Positions 25,201 to 33,275 of a DNA stretch of 64,000 nucleotides are shown piece by piece. The position numbers were made by a program, and so were the translations under genes. How positions within the stretch are numbered: the stretch's first letter is position 1; every line of letters starts with the position of its first letter. The stretch lies in NCBI GenBank assembly GCA_028821605.1, contig JAPPFM010000012.1, positions 1 to 64,000 on the forward strand. Direction: 5' to 3'. Origin of the DNA: Candidatus Poribacteria bacterium (GTDB taxonomy: Bacteria; Poribacteria; WGA-4E; WGA-3G). The notes under the pieces are model-generated. The model worked only from the letters and a program-made list of their open reading frames with translations, was not told where the DNA came from and made no database searches.

Positions 25201-26929
25201 GAAGGGACGTTCCTACTTCGCGATGGCTTTTGCTCAAGAGGAACAACTGAAAGTCTATCAGGACGCGTTGATGAGTTACCAGAATGCCATTGAATTGGTA
25301 GAGGACACGCTCGTCAAAGCACAATCCTACTATCGGATGGGCTTGATTTATCAAGACCAGCTGCAACAACCGAGTAAGGCGTTGGAAGTCTTCCAAACCC
25401 TAATCGGAGAACACAGTGGTTCAGAAAACGCAAGTGTTGCGTCGATGGTAGCTGATGCAGGCATTCGTCGTTCAACCCTTTATGTTGAATTGGGACGCTT
25501 GGATGAAGCGATCGCCGAAGCGGTTGAAGCACTCGATCGGACCAAAGGGAGCGAAAAAGCGTCTGTGGCAGAAAAAGCTGCTGCGCAATATAACCTCGGT
25601 TTCCTCTATTCCGACAAGGCACGTTCCCTCTTCTCCACAGAGGCGGGTACGGATCTGAAGCCTTACATCGATGCGAGTCGGAACGCTGCAGGGACCTTCT
25701 TTGAAGTCGTCTCAATCGCGGCACCGGTAGAAAAAGCGGACAAACAGACGGTTATTCCGTATGTTCAGAATTCGCTGTTCCAAGCCGGTCAGATTTACTA
25801 CTCTGTCGGGATTGGCGTGAAACTTGACCAAGACTTAAGGAGTGCCCTAACACCGCTCACGACCTTCGTGAGTTATGTTGATAAAGGACTCTTCCCGAAA
25901 TCGGATGCGCTTCGTAAAAATACGGAGACCGCGCTGAATTACCTCGCTGCTGCCAACTTTGAACTCGGTCGTATGCAGGTAGGTATGGACGGTGAGATGT
26001 CTGATAAAGCGGTAAGTTATTTCATTGCCGCTGGAGATGTCTTCCGAGATATGGTAAGTCGCTATCCGAGTGCGAACGATGCCGCCTTCTGGCAATATCA
26101 CGTTGGGGAATCCTACTACGCCGCACAACAATTTGAGAAAGCAATTGAAGAGTACGAAAAGGTCCGTTCTGTGAACAAAACTCACAAGAGCGCGGCTGAA
26201 TCTTTGTATGCGATCTCTACTTGTGCGCAGCTTCTCAGCGAAGCCGCCGAAAAATCAGGCGATGCAGAAGCGAGACAACGCTGGTATGATCGGCTCTTTG
26301 AGGCGAACGAGGTCCTCGCCGCTGAGTATCCGAACAGTCAGTACACCGCCGATGCTCTCATCAATATCGGCAATAAGTACTATAACGCTGGCTCCGAACA
26401 AGGTCTGGAGCAAGCGGAACGGATTCGTCTCTATCAAATGGCGATAGAGAACTATCAGAAGGCGATCAATACACCTGGCATCGGTAACGAGTCAAAGTCG
26501 ACAGCAATGGGCTATCTCAATGACACCGCCAATGCACTTGCCTTCTACGAGTATGAGCGCGCAACTGATATGCTAAATGCAGCTAAACTCGCGAGAGGTG
26601 ATGAGCAGAAAACAGCAATCGAAGCCACTATCAGTGAGTACCAGAAGATCCTTGAAGCGTATCCGACAACCAAATATGCGGATCTCGGTCTTGTGCAGAT
26701 CGGTGAAGCATATATGGTGTTAGCCGATAGCGATGATGCACATTTCAACGATGCGTTGGATTACTTCAACCAGTTGTGGGCAAAATATGAGACAACGCCG
26801 CCTGTAGACACGAAAGTCAACCAGGCACTGACGTATGCGATTAGTCAGATCCAGACGATTCAAAGCTATATGCGAGCGAATAATCTGGAAATTCGTGGTT
26901 CTACTGTGGGTGGTGGCGGTGGTGAGTAA
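22229..26929 (+). CDS. Giant TPR-repeat protein with N-terminal membrane anchor
   Basis: The 1566-residue protein has an N-terminal hydrophobic anchor (GIIGGLALVVALLSPFMMG) followed by TPR-like repeats over nearly its full length, for example AEDLYGQADYEGAIDKYTEAL, ALYLVGLCYYQVA and SLYAISTCAQLL. Repeats resemble those of BamD/YbgF-type periplasmic proteins that assemble envelope complexes (NFPNS, FPESQY and YPNSQYTADAL phrases). Charge is strongly acidic; the C terminus is a Gly-rich tail. It lies after the sigma/anti-sigma pair, but a repeat intervenes, so co-transcription is uncertain. Probably a periplasmic scaffold. Confidence 0.85.
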   Translation: MNPRILGIIGGLALVVALLSPFMMGSSKKVEQLFQSAEDLYGQADYEGAIDKYTEALEESTKRGVKTEVIDKDFETLANYKIAVSYSRLAEQSGDVNHYDTAIEYIEKVAPTATIPKHQEGLTYLWGHILYRTEQFELAEPKFTQLIENFPNSLFVENAWYAIGQLNYKLQNYEDSRQAFKAVLDGFPNSDFKDDAQHLIAQSFLNESNYEQAYQEFDKIATEEFKNYPDLQAEAMYKAAYSLNQLGRDDEAIGRYTNFITQFPESQYVTAAYFDQGAIYARQKDYDNARVNYELALQNTADRTLQAEIQSAIGSTYFDQGDYENAIVSYNTLLEEYPESDFIALAKVGIADSHFKLENWSEATVAYERVINEHEEETDYIPYCSYQIGEAYYKLGSNQTKAGETEAGMATLELALQWYQKTIDNYPQDPVAPHALYGAIWALNDLGRKEELEAVAREFIEKNKNDNEFDILAAEVQLRFADIKRSEFKQYVEAAEEYAKLWEYRPLPKFHLVKLMGKFFEGRSYYEAAKPEGYQEGDAGTDFNQAYLEKSVSAYQEAIDMFSDASFLPGVAEERYDDFPERVAQVEACTMNEALSHEMLGDWGQARDRYASIPETSEYYERALLLVANSHVKEGDKEGAINYYNSILDKLADPNNRSLAELKLADMLRAEERFEEAAVQYQAVVDGNPTGEYADDALYLVGLCYYQVASENPALLESAETAFKRVITDYADSPNAIEAYYGLALAYRDAAQKQNDTEKWPLILQLVDEAHEKYAASDNESILKALGQIELIKATAIENTSEDVDVDALVASLKRIVDNTGAQVEARSRSQLKIGHTYYSAKRYDEALAEYLLFVQTFPNNELAPNAQYQAAVCHYQIAQAATDAGSKQLSLQNAVAAAEKVETLTDDANNRISANYTAGLAWLGLDDNKGAADAFKKVTALEGQTEDEARETLIFQAHSRLAELNATLGDYAGAVQEYQYIIENTEDADMKGRSYFAMAFAQEEQLKVYQDALMSYQNAIELVEDTLVKAQSYYRMGLIYQDQLQQPSKALEVFQTLIGEHSGSENASVASMVADAGIRRSTLYVELGRLDEAIAEAVEALDRTKGSEKASVAEKAAAQYNLGFLYSDKARSLFSTEAGTDLKPYIDASRNAAGTFFEVVSIAAPVEKADKQTVIPYVQNSLFQAGQIYYSVGIGVKLDQDLRSALTPLTTFVSYVDKGLFPKSDALRKNTETALNYLAAANFELGRMQVGMDGEMSDKAVSYFIAAGDVFRDMVSRYPSANDAAFWQYHVGESYYAAQQFEKAIEEYEKVRSVNKTHKSAAESLYAISTCAQLLSEAAEKSGDAEARQRWYDRLFEANEVLAAEYPNSQYTADALINIGNKYYNAGSEQGLEQAERIRLYQMAIENYQKAINTPGIGNESKSTAMGYLNDTANALAFYEYERATDMLNAAKLARGDEQKTAIEATISEYQKILEAYPTTKYADLGLVQIGEAYMVLADSDDAHFNDALDYFNQLWAKYETTPPVDTKVNQALTYAISQIQTIQSYMRANNLEIRGSTVGGGGGE

Positions 26930-26982
26930 TTGCCACAACCTATCCCTATAGCCTCGTTCTTCTGAGCGAAGCTCTCTGAAAG

Positions 26983-27009
26983 GAGGGTGCTTACAGCACC
27001 CTCTTTTTT
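26983..27009 (+). terminator. Rho-independent terminator after the giant TPR gene
   Basis: GAGGGTGC (26983-26990), loop TTACA, GCACCCTC (26996-27003), then six T. Confidence 0.92.
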
Positions 27010-27050
27010 ATGGTGTATTCCGCCTAATTTTGGAAACTGTAATTTAAAAT

Positions 27051-28244
27051 ATGTCTGAGGAGCCTGCTAAAACAGTGTATGATGAATTAATAGCGTCACC
27101 CCGCGTGTTACTCGGTCCAGGACCGAGCGAAGCCAATGCGCGGGTTCTTAAAGCGATGACGACCCCGATGTTGGGGTATTTAGATGCCGAATTTGTTCAA
27201 ATTATGGATGACACGGTCGAGCTGCTTCGTCGTGTCTTTGGAACTGAAAATAGGTTGACCTTGCCGGTCTCCGGTACTGGTACCGCAGGAATGGAAGCCG
27301 CGCTTACTAACGTTATTGAACCTGGGGATAGCGTGGTTGTGGGTATAAAGGGCTACTTCGGTGAGCGAATAGCGGATATTGCTGCCCGGTGTGGTGGTGT
27401 TGTGACACGGGTAGAAGCAGAATGGGGTACACACATTCCCGCTGAAAAAATCGCTGCAGCTGTAGCGGAAGTTTCCACCCCAAAATTGGTGGCACTGGTA
27501 CATGGAGAAACTTCTACCGGTATTCTGCAACCCCTGCGAGATGCCGTTGAGATTGCGCATCAAAGCGGTGCCCTTTTTTTGGCAGACTGTGTGACAAGTC
27601 TTGGAGGACAACCCGTAGAGATGGATGCCCTCGGCATTGATATTGCCTATAGTTGTACCCAAAAATGTCTTGCTGGCCCACCTGGACTTTCACCTATCAG
27701 TTTCAGCCAACGCGCCGTTGAAGTAATTCGGAACCGAAAAACACCCATCCAAAGTTTCTATCTTGACATGACGCTCCTCGAAAATTATTGGCACGGTGAA
27801 AAGCGGAGTTATCACCATACCGTCTCAATGTCCCTTATCTATGCGTTGCGGGAAGCATTGCGGGTTATGTTGGAAGAGGGGTTGGATGCTCGTTATAAAC
27901 GACATGAACACAATGCTCGCGCGCTCCTTGCAGGAGCAGAAGCAATTGGACTGAAACCTGCCGCCGAAGAGGGCTATCGCGCACCGATGCTCACAACCTT
28001 GCGCATTCCTGATGGCATTGACGATACGATTATTCGGAAAGGCTTAATTGCCGACTATGGGATAGAAATAGGTGCTGGTTTGGGTATTTTTGCTGGAAAA
28101 GCGTGGCGAATTGGACTGATGGGTGAATCTTCAAATCAGCGAAATGTTATGCTTGTCCTCAATGCGTTAGAGAAATTGCTAATTGAATCAGGGTATAAGG
28201 TAAAACACGGGACGGCTGTTCACGCAGCATCGCAGGTCTATTAG
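27051..28244 (+). CDS. Pyridoxal-phosphate aminotransferase, alanine/serine-glyoxylate type
   Basis: The 397-residue class V aminotransferase begins with LLGPGPSEANARVL, a family hallmark, and has PVSGTGTAGMEA, HGETSTGILQP, LFLADCVTSLGG and the PLP lysine in SCTQKCLAGPPG (K205). These features match alanine-glyoxylate, serine-glyoxylate or ureidoglycine-glyoxylate aminotransferases; the exact donor cannot be set from sequence alone. It stands alone after a terminator, before the convergent guaA. Confidence 0.88.
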   Translation: MSEEPAKTVYDELIASPRVLLGPGPSEANARVLKAMTTPMLGYLDAEFVQIMDDTVELLRRVFGTENRLTLPVSGTGTAGMEAALTNVIEPGDSVVVGIKGYFGERIADIAARCGGVVTRVEAEWGTHIPAEKIAAAVAEVSTPKLVALVHGETSTGILQPLRDAVEIAHQSGALFLADCVTSLGGQPVEMDALGIDIAYSCTQKCLAGPPGLSPISFSQRAVEVIRNRKTPIQSFYLDMTLLENYWHGEKRSYHHTVSMSLIYALREALRVMLEEGLDARYKRHEHNARALLAGAEAIGLKPAAEEGYRAPMLTTLRIPDGIDDTIIRKGLIADYGIEIGAGLGIFAGKAWRIGLMGESSNQRNVMLVLNALEKLLIESGYKVKHGTAVHAASQVY

Positions 28245-28295
28245 CCATCAGCCATTAGCAGTCAGCCATCAGGGGTCAACCATATAGGAGAAAGT

Positions 28296-28364
28296 ATGCG
28301 AGATTTCAGGAAGTTACAGGTGTGGAGCAGATCTCACGATCTAACTTTGCGGATAGATGGCTGA
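28296..28364 (+). pseudogene. Remnant of a four-helix-bundle (23S rRNA IVS-type) protein gene
   Basis: A ribosome site (ATAGGAG) and ATG start a 22-codon frame, MRDFRKLQVWSRSHDLTLRI, then DG and a stop. This is the conserved N terminus of the S23/four-helix bundle family (usual length ~115-120). The frame ends where a GATGGCTGA-type sequence resembling the upstream GCCATCAGCC repeats begins, which suggests a deletion between short repeats. Confidence 0.65.
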
Positions 28365-28370
28365 CAACTA

Positions 28371-29948
28371 CTATTCCCACTCAATCGTGCTGGGCGGCTT
28401 TGAACTAATATCATAGACGACACGATTGATGCCTTGTACCTCATTGATGATGCGGTTGGAGATTCTGGCGAGTATATCAGTTGGTATGCGCGCCCAATCC
28501 GCCGTCATCGCATCACTGCTCGTGACAGCACGGAGGGCAACCACATTTTCATACGTCCGCGCATCCCCCATCACTCCAACACTTTTAACGGGTAGAAGAA
28601 CAACCAAAGCCTGCCAAATCTCGTCGTACAATCCCGCCTCTTTGATTTCAGAAATAAAAATAGCATCCGCTGTGCGAAGCACCTCCAAACGTTCATGTGT
28701 TACTTCGCCCAAGATGCGAACAGCGAGACCCGGTCCCGGAAACGGATGGCGTCCAAGAACATGCGGTGGCATGTTTAGCTCTGCACCGACCGCTCGTACC
28801 TCATCTTTAAAAAGTTCTCTGAAGGGTTCAAGTAATTCAAACGGCATATCGGATGGCAGCCCTCCGACATTGTGATGTGTCTTGATTGTAGCCGACGGTC
28901 CTTTCACAGAGACACTCTCTATAACATCCGGATAGAGCGTGCCTTGCGCGAGGAATCGGAAGTCATGCCCCATTTCTGTCACTGTTGCTTTGAAGGTTTC
29001 AATGAACTGCGCGCCGATAACCTTTCGCTTCTTTTCGGGGTCGGTGACTCCGGCCAGTCCATTGAGAAACCGTTCCACTGCATCAACAGCGACAAGAGGG
29101 ATACCGAGCTGCTCACAGGTTTTGAGCACTTCGGCGGCTTCGTCTTTGCGGAGCAGTCCGTTGTCAACAAAGACCGGCACGAGGGCATCACCGATCGCTT
29201 GATGGAGGAGTGTTGCCAGTACCATTGAATCAACGCCACCACTGACTGCACAAAGGACGCGTTCATCTCCGACTTGTTCCTGTATTTGTGCCGTGGCTCG
29301 ATCAACAAAAGCACGCATCGTCCACGCGTTGTGACATTCACAAATGTTACGCGTAAAGTTTGCCAAAATCAGGTCAGCATCCTCAGTATGTTCAACCTCA
29401 GGATGAAATTGCAGTCCGTAAAACGCGCGTGCGGCATCCACCATAGCAGCAATCGGTGCGTTTTCTGTTTGTGCAATTGTCTGGAACCCAATGGGCGGTT
29501 TGTCAATGCGATCACCGTGGCTCATCCAAGCAGAAAAGCGTGAGGAAAGTCCTGCAAAGAGCGGATCGGTTGTACGAAGAACTTGGAGAGGGGCGTGCCC
29601 ATATTCTCGCTCAGCGGCTGGATGGACCTTTCCACCTGATAACAGTGCCGCCATGAGCTGCATACCGTAGCAGATGCCTAATATTGGCGTTTTCAACTCA
29701 AAGAGTTTCGCGTCGACTTTTGGGGCATCAGCTTCGTAGACACTCGCGGGTCCGCCGCTGAGGATGATGCCCTTCGGCGCAATGGCTTTTATCTGCGATA
29801 GCGGTAAGGTGTGTGGATAAATTTCGCAGTAGATGTTTTGCTCACGAATGCGCCGGGCAATAAGCTGCGTGTACTGTGAGCCGAAATCCAGAATAAGGAT
29901 AGTCTCTTGCTGTGCGGATTCTGTTTTTGGACTATTGGGGTTATTCAT
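28371..29948 (-). CDS. guaA: GMP synthase (glutamine-hydrolysing)
   Basis: GuaA converts XMP to GMP with ATP and glutamine. The 525-residue protein has an N-terminal class I glutaminase (Cys93 in LGICYGMQL, His182 and Glu184 in FHPEVEHT) and an ATP pyrophosphatase domain with the PP-loop [10 protein letters not shown] (234-243). A C-terminal dimerisation domain ends in [10 protein letters not shown]. Length equals the usual bacterial form. The start ([14 protein letters not shown]) includes a short non-conserved head. Confidence 0.97.
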   Translation of the reverse strand: MNNPNSPKTESAQQETILILDFGSQYTQLIARRIREQNIYCEIYPHTLPLSQIKAIAPKGIILSGGPASVYEADAPKVDAKLFELKTPILGICYGMQLMAALLSGGKVHPAAEREYGHAPLQVLRTTDPLFAGLSSRFSAWMSHGDRIDKPPIGFQTIAQTENAPIAAMVDAARAFYGLQFHPEVEHTEDADLILANFTRNICECHNAWTMRAFVDRATAQIQEQVGDERVLCAVSGGVDSMVLATLLHQAIGDALVPVFVDNGLLRKDEAAEVLKTCEQLGIPLVAVDAVERFLNGLAGVTDPEKKRKVIGAQFIETFKATVTEMGHDFRFLAQGTLYPDVIESVSVKGPSATIKTHHNVGGLPSDMPFELLEPFRELFKDEVRAVGAELNMPPHVLGRHPFPGPGLAVRILGEVTHERLEVLRTADAIFISEIKEAGLYDEIWQALVVLLPVKSVGVMGDARTYENVVALRAVTSSDAMTADWARIPTDILARISNRIINEVQGINRVVYDISSKPPSTIEWE

Positions 29949-29975
29949 ATTTTGATGGATCGGACACTTCCAATT

Positions 29976-30278
29976 TCACGTGCAAGTATGGCTACTGTAT
30001 GGGACTGTTTCGCAATCAATAATGGCACCGGTCTGTGGCTCAAAGATTACACCGTAAGCCCCAGAAGGTGCAAAATCGACATCGCTTGACATTGCCAAGC
30101 CGGTGTTTGCGTCCTCCAGATAGTAGCACCCATGATATGGATGCCCGGGTGTTTTGATGGACCGCAGATGGTAACAGTGGTTGTGGAACTGAATCGTATT
30201 CCCGTAAATGATGATATATCTGTCTCCAAACAGATGTATCGCGACCTGATTGACGAGATAAGGATCTTTGTGTTGCAC
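29976..30278 (-). CDS. Hypothetical 100-residue protein
   Basis: Reads from a GTG start 5 bases after the OmpA-domain gene. Contains HLFGDRYIIIYGNTIQFHNHCYHLR and a second half with GHPYHGCYYLEDANTGLAMSSDVDF, rich in His, Tyr and Cys. No family, signal peptide or membrane segment recognised, and no good ribosome site. It fills the gap between two real genes in the same direction, which supports it as real. Confidence 0.45.
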   Translation of the reverse strand: MQHKDPYLVNQVAIHLFGDRYIIIYGNTIQFHNHCYHLRSIKTPGHPYHGCYYLEDANTGLAMSSDVDFAPSGAYGVIFEPQTGAIIDCETVPYSSHTCT

Positions 30279-30283
30279 GAGTT

Positions 30284-31930
30284 TCAGTTCGTCCCGATGA
30301 TTATATCAATTCTGCGATTCTGTTCTGCTCTGTCCGCGCCCTCTTTGACAACAGGCTGGGTCTCACCCAAACCGACAGCAGTAAGACGCTTTGGATCCAT
30401 CCGTCCTGTATCAACAAGGAACTTCTTCACTGAGTCTGCACGCACTATACTTATGCTTTGATTGACACTCGCCTCTCCCATAGAACTCGTGTGTGCCTCA
30501 ATACGGACCGAGTAACTCTTGAATTTAGCCATCCGAAGGACTCTTGCGAGTTCATTAAACGTTGTGAAAAATTCTTCCCGGAGTTGCACGCTGCCGTAGG
30601 AAAATACGTTCCCATTGATACGGACGAGTACACTATTTCTCTGTTCTTTGACGGTGGCTCTGGGAATTTGTCTTGATGCTTTTAACAAATCCGATTTCAC
30701 AGATGTTGCGAGGTGTGTATTTGTAATGGCACGCTCAAGGTAATCGTTACCCTCCGTTGATTTTTCAATTGCGTTCTGATATTCTTTACTTGCCAACGCA
30801 GCGTTTGCTGTTACGTAAGCCGAATTGGCGAGTTCGTAGAGTTGTCCCTCTAATTGCGGGACCTGCGTCTGTGCTTGCGCGGAGAGTTTTTGTTTCAAGG
30901 CATTGACCGCTTGTCGCGCCTCTGTTGCTTGTCTATCTAATTCCTCCTGGGCACGCTCTGTGAATTCTGCGACCTCCGCGATTGTGACGGCTTGGTCAGC
31001 TGCTTGTTGTGCCTGCTGCGCAGATTGCTGAGACTGTTCATAGCGATTGGTATCCAATTCCTGTTTCGCACGCTGCAGTTGTGAAGTCGCCTCTTGAAGC
31101 TGCTTTGGGGCATGCTGACTGGCGTTGAAGTATTGGGCACGCTGGATAATCACTTCTGCTTTCGCGATTGAGATTTGCGCGTTTGTCTTTGCCTCTGCTT
31201 CTGCTTCGCGGTTCTGTACCGCCAATTGGTAGAGATTGTTGGCGAGTGTCTGTGCGTCAGTGATAGTGCTCTCTGCATCATGAAACGGTTTCTGCTCAAT
31301 CAGGTTCATGATCGAGGCAATTGCTGCCTGAACACGTTCATAGTCAGCGGTCTCTTTAATGGCAGGATAGATAACTGCAGCAATATTGACGAGCGACTCT
31401 ATGTTTACGAGTGGTACACGCAGTTCAGCTTGACGGAGTTTTGTTTTTAAATCAGCGATTTCAGATGAGAGTTGGTCTGTCTGTTGTTGTCCTTCATCAC
31501 GTGATCTCAAAGTACGAGCGAGCTGCTCTTCGGTGATCGCTTGACGGGTGCGCTCAATCTCGAGTTCATGCTCGAGTGACTTTATGGTTTGTTGATATAT
31601 CTGTTCTCGAATGGCAACAACTTTTTGTTGGGCATGGTGTTGTCGCGCTTTTGCACTGGCAATCTGTGCAACTAATTCTGCTTGATACGCGAACTCCGCA
31701 CTCTGAGGAATGTCTCCATTTTCCTGTGAATCCCGTGCGAAGTTCAGGAGTTTCACTGCACGTCCGAATTCTTCCGGTGCCACAGATTCAGCTTTCAATT
31801 CTGATGCATTACTAATTGCCTGCTGTGCGTCTTGGAATTGCGTTGCCAGCATAACCTCATCAATTTCCGGTTTAGCACATCCGAAAATAACGAGGCAGGT
31901 CCCTAAGAATAGCCATCCATAAAACTTCAT
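30284..31930 (-). CDS. OmpA-domain lipoprotein with DUF4398-like and coiled-coil regions
   Basis: The 548-residue protein has a lipoprotein-like signal (FLGTCLVIFGC), a DUF4398-like N-terminal region (AQQAISNASELKAESVAPEEFGRA), ~300 residues of Gln/Ala-rich coiled coil (AQQAQQAADQAV), and a C-terminal OmpA peptidoglycan-binding domain (VRIEAHTSSMGEASVNQSISIVRADSVKKFL...RLTAVGLGETQP...NRRIDIII). It probably tethers outer membrane to cell wall. The smaller DUF4398 lipoprotein gene precedes it by 31 bases. Confidence 0.88.
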   Translation of the reverse strand: MKFYGWLFLGTCLVIFGCAKPEIDEVMLATQFQDAQQAISNASELKAESVAPEEFGRAVKLLNFARDSQENGDIPQSAEFAYQAELVAQIASAKARQHHAQQKVVAIREQIYQQTIKSLEHELEIERTRQAITEEQLARTLRSRDEGQQQTDQLSSEIADLKTKLRQAELRVPLVNIESLVNIAAVIYPAIKETADYERVQAAIASIMNLIEQKPFHDAESTITDAQTLANNLYQLAVQNREAEAEAKTNAQISIAKAEVIIQRAQYFNASQHAPKQLQEATSQLQRAKQELDTNRYEQSQQSAQQAQQAADQAVTIAEVAEFTERAQEELDRQATEARQAVNALKQKLSAQAQTQVPQLEGQLYELANSAYVTANAALASKEYQNAIEKSTEGNDYLERAITNTHLATSVKSDLLKASRQIPRATVKEQRNSVLVRINGNVFSYGSVQLREEFFTTFNELARVLRMAKFKSYSVRIEAHTSSMGEASVNQSISIVRADSVKKFLVDTGRMDPKRLTAVGLGETQPVVKEGADRAEQNRRIDIIIGTN

Positions 31931-31961
31931 CAGTGATCCTCAACCCTTATCGTTTGGTTCT

Positions 31962-32402
31962 TTAGTAGTCCCGCAACGCATCAAGTTCAGCCTTTATAAC
32001 CTCAAGTCTCTGAAGAACCTCGTCGATGTTCTGTTCACTAAGTGTAAGCTGTGCTTGTGCTTCTTGAACACTCGCTTCCTCGCGAATAGCAATAGCAGTT
32101 TCAGTTGCGATCCGGGCATGAAGGTATGCACGAAGTGCCAATCGATATGCCCGCTCTGCATCACCAGCCTTCATTGCGTTTTCAGCGGTAATCAACATCT
32201 CTTGAGCCGTACGTAGAGATGTTTCGGCGGTTTCTTGTGCTCCCATCGCGTTTGCGGAGGTGAGAGCCACCTGGGCATTCTCCATTGTTTCCACAGCGAG
32301 CTGTGACAACTGCCCGCCACACCCTATCAATGCTGTTAGCGTGGTGAGACAGATTATCCATTTTATTGTTAATTTGTGCTGTCTATTTTTCAAGCGTGTC
32401 AT
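31962..32402 (-). CDS. DUF4398-type lipoprotein
   Basis: The 146-residue protein has a lipobox ALIGC, then an all-helical body with A-rich repeats (MENAQVALTSANAMGAQETAETSLRTAQ, AENAMKAGDAERAYRLALRAYLHARIA). Its N-terminal half resembles the same part of the OmpA-domain protein encoded next, so the two probably act together in the periplasm. Function unknown. Confidence 0.75.
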   Translation of the reverse strand: MTRLKNRQHKLTIKWIICLTTLTALIGCGGQLSQLAVETMENAQVALTSANAMGAQETAETSLRTAQEMLITAENAMKAGDAERAYRLALRAYLHARIATETAIAIREEASVQEAQAQLTLSEQNIDEVLQRLEVIKAELDALRDY

Positions 32403-32469
32403 TTGTTGAGTGGATACTTTTAAGAAGAGGGTTAAAAAATTGTGTCAGAATACAATTCTTGTGGATTAA

Positions 32470-32519
32470 AAAAGCCTCGCTTGGGGTGGTGCGCGCTGCA
32501 ACACCCTAAGGCGAGGCTT
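32470..32519 (-). terminator. Rho-independent terminator of rplU-rpmA
   Basis: Minus-strand AAGCCTCGCC ... GCGAGGCTT stem (32472-32519), closing a second GGGTG/CACCC stem, followed by a T run. It lies 33 bases after the rpmA stop. Confidence 0.9.
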
Positions 32520-32551
32520 CGGGTCCTTCGTTCCTGAGGTCAATGTATTCG

Positions 32552-32818
32552 CTAAAATTCAGGACGCTCTGTATAGACGCTCACCTTCCGGCGATATTTG
32601 TCCTTTCGTTCAAACCATACGTATCCATCAATTTTTGAGAATAGCGTATAGTCTCTTCCAACCCCGACATTGTTTCCAGGATGGATATGTGTTCCACGCT
32701 GTCGAGCGAGGATGCTTCCCGCAGTGACATAATTTCCGGAAAATCTTTTGACACCAAGTCGTTTTCCAATACTGTCACGTCCGTTCCGAGTGCTTCCTCC
32801 GCCTTTCTTATGTGCCAT
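32552..32818 (-). CDS. rpmA: 50S ribosomal protein L27
   Basis: The 88-residue protein begins [26 protein letters not shown] and has the L27 stretch [26 protein letters not shown]27 reaches toward the peptidyl-transferase centre of the large subunit. The start has no cleavable N-terminal extension as found in Firmicutes. Its first codons overlap the rplU end by 11 bases. Confidence 0.97.
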   Translation of the reverse strand: MAHKKGGGSTRNGRDSIGKRLGVKRFSGNYVTAGSILARQRGTHIHPGNNVGVGRDYTLFSKIDGYVWFERKDKYRRKVSVYTERPEF

Positions 32819-33146
32819 CAGATTGCTCCTCTACCGCACCGATCGCGGTAATTTTCACGCGTGTAAATGATTGACGGTGTCCTAATTTGCGTTTGTAACC
32901 CTTACGACGTTTCGATTTGAACACAATCGTTTTCTTCGAGCGTGCTTGTTGAATCACCTCGGCTGTAACTGAAGTATTTTCAAGATAGGGCGAGCCGGCT
33001 TGTAACTGACCTTCATCGTCAACAACAACTAAAACAGATGGGAATGTGACACTGTCACCAACATCTGCCTCAAGTTTTTCAACATCAATCAGGTTTCCCA
33101 CTTCCACCCGATGTTGTTTCCCCCCGCTCGCAAAGACTGCATACAT
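32808..33146 (-). CDS. rplU: 50S ribosomal protein L21
   Basis: The 112-residue protein begins [25 protein letters not shown] and contains the L21 signature [29 protein letters not shown]21 binds 23S rRNA. It leads the rplU-rpmA operon. Confidence 0.97.
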   Translation of the reverse strand: MYAVFASGGKQHRVEVGNLIDVEKLEADVGDSVTFPSVLVVVDDEGQLQAGSPYLENTSVTAEVIQQARSKKTIVFKSKRRKGYKRKLGHRQSFTRVKITAIGAVEEQSDGT

Positions 33147-33176
33147 TTTTGAATATCACTCCTTTCTGCTTAAAAT

Positions 33177-33205
33177 TATACCCTAAAAACGCGTCAATGT
33201 CAATT
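33177..33205 (-). promoter_or_regulatory. Sigma-70 promoter of rplU-rpmA
   Basis: Minus-strand TTGACA, 17-bp spacer, TATAAT, about 30-60 bases before the rplU start (complement of ATTATACCC ... TGTCAA). Confidence 0.85.
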
Positions 33206-33275
33206 CAGACTTGAATTTTGTCTGCATGTCCTGTTTCAGAAGACGTGTTTTTCTCACGCCACAGGTCCCGATGCG

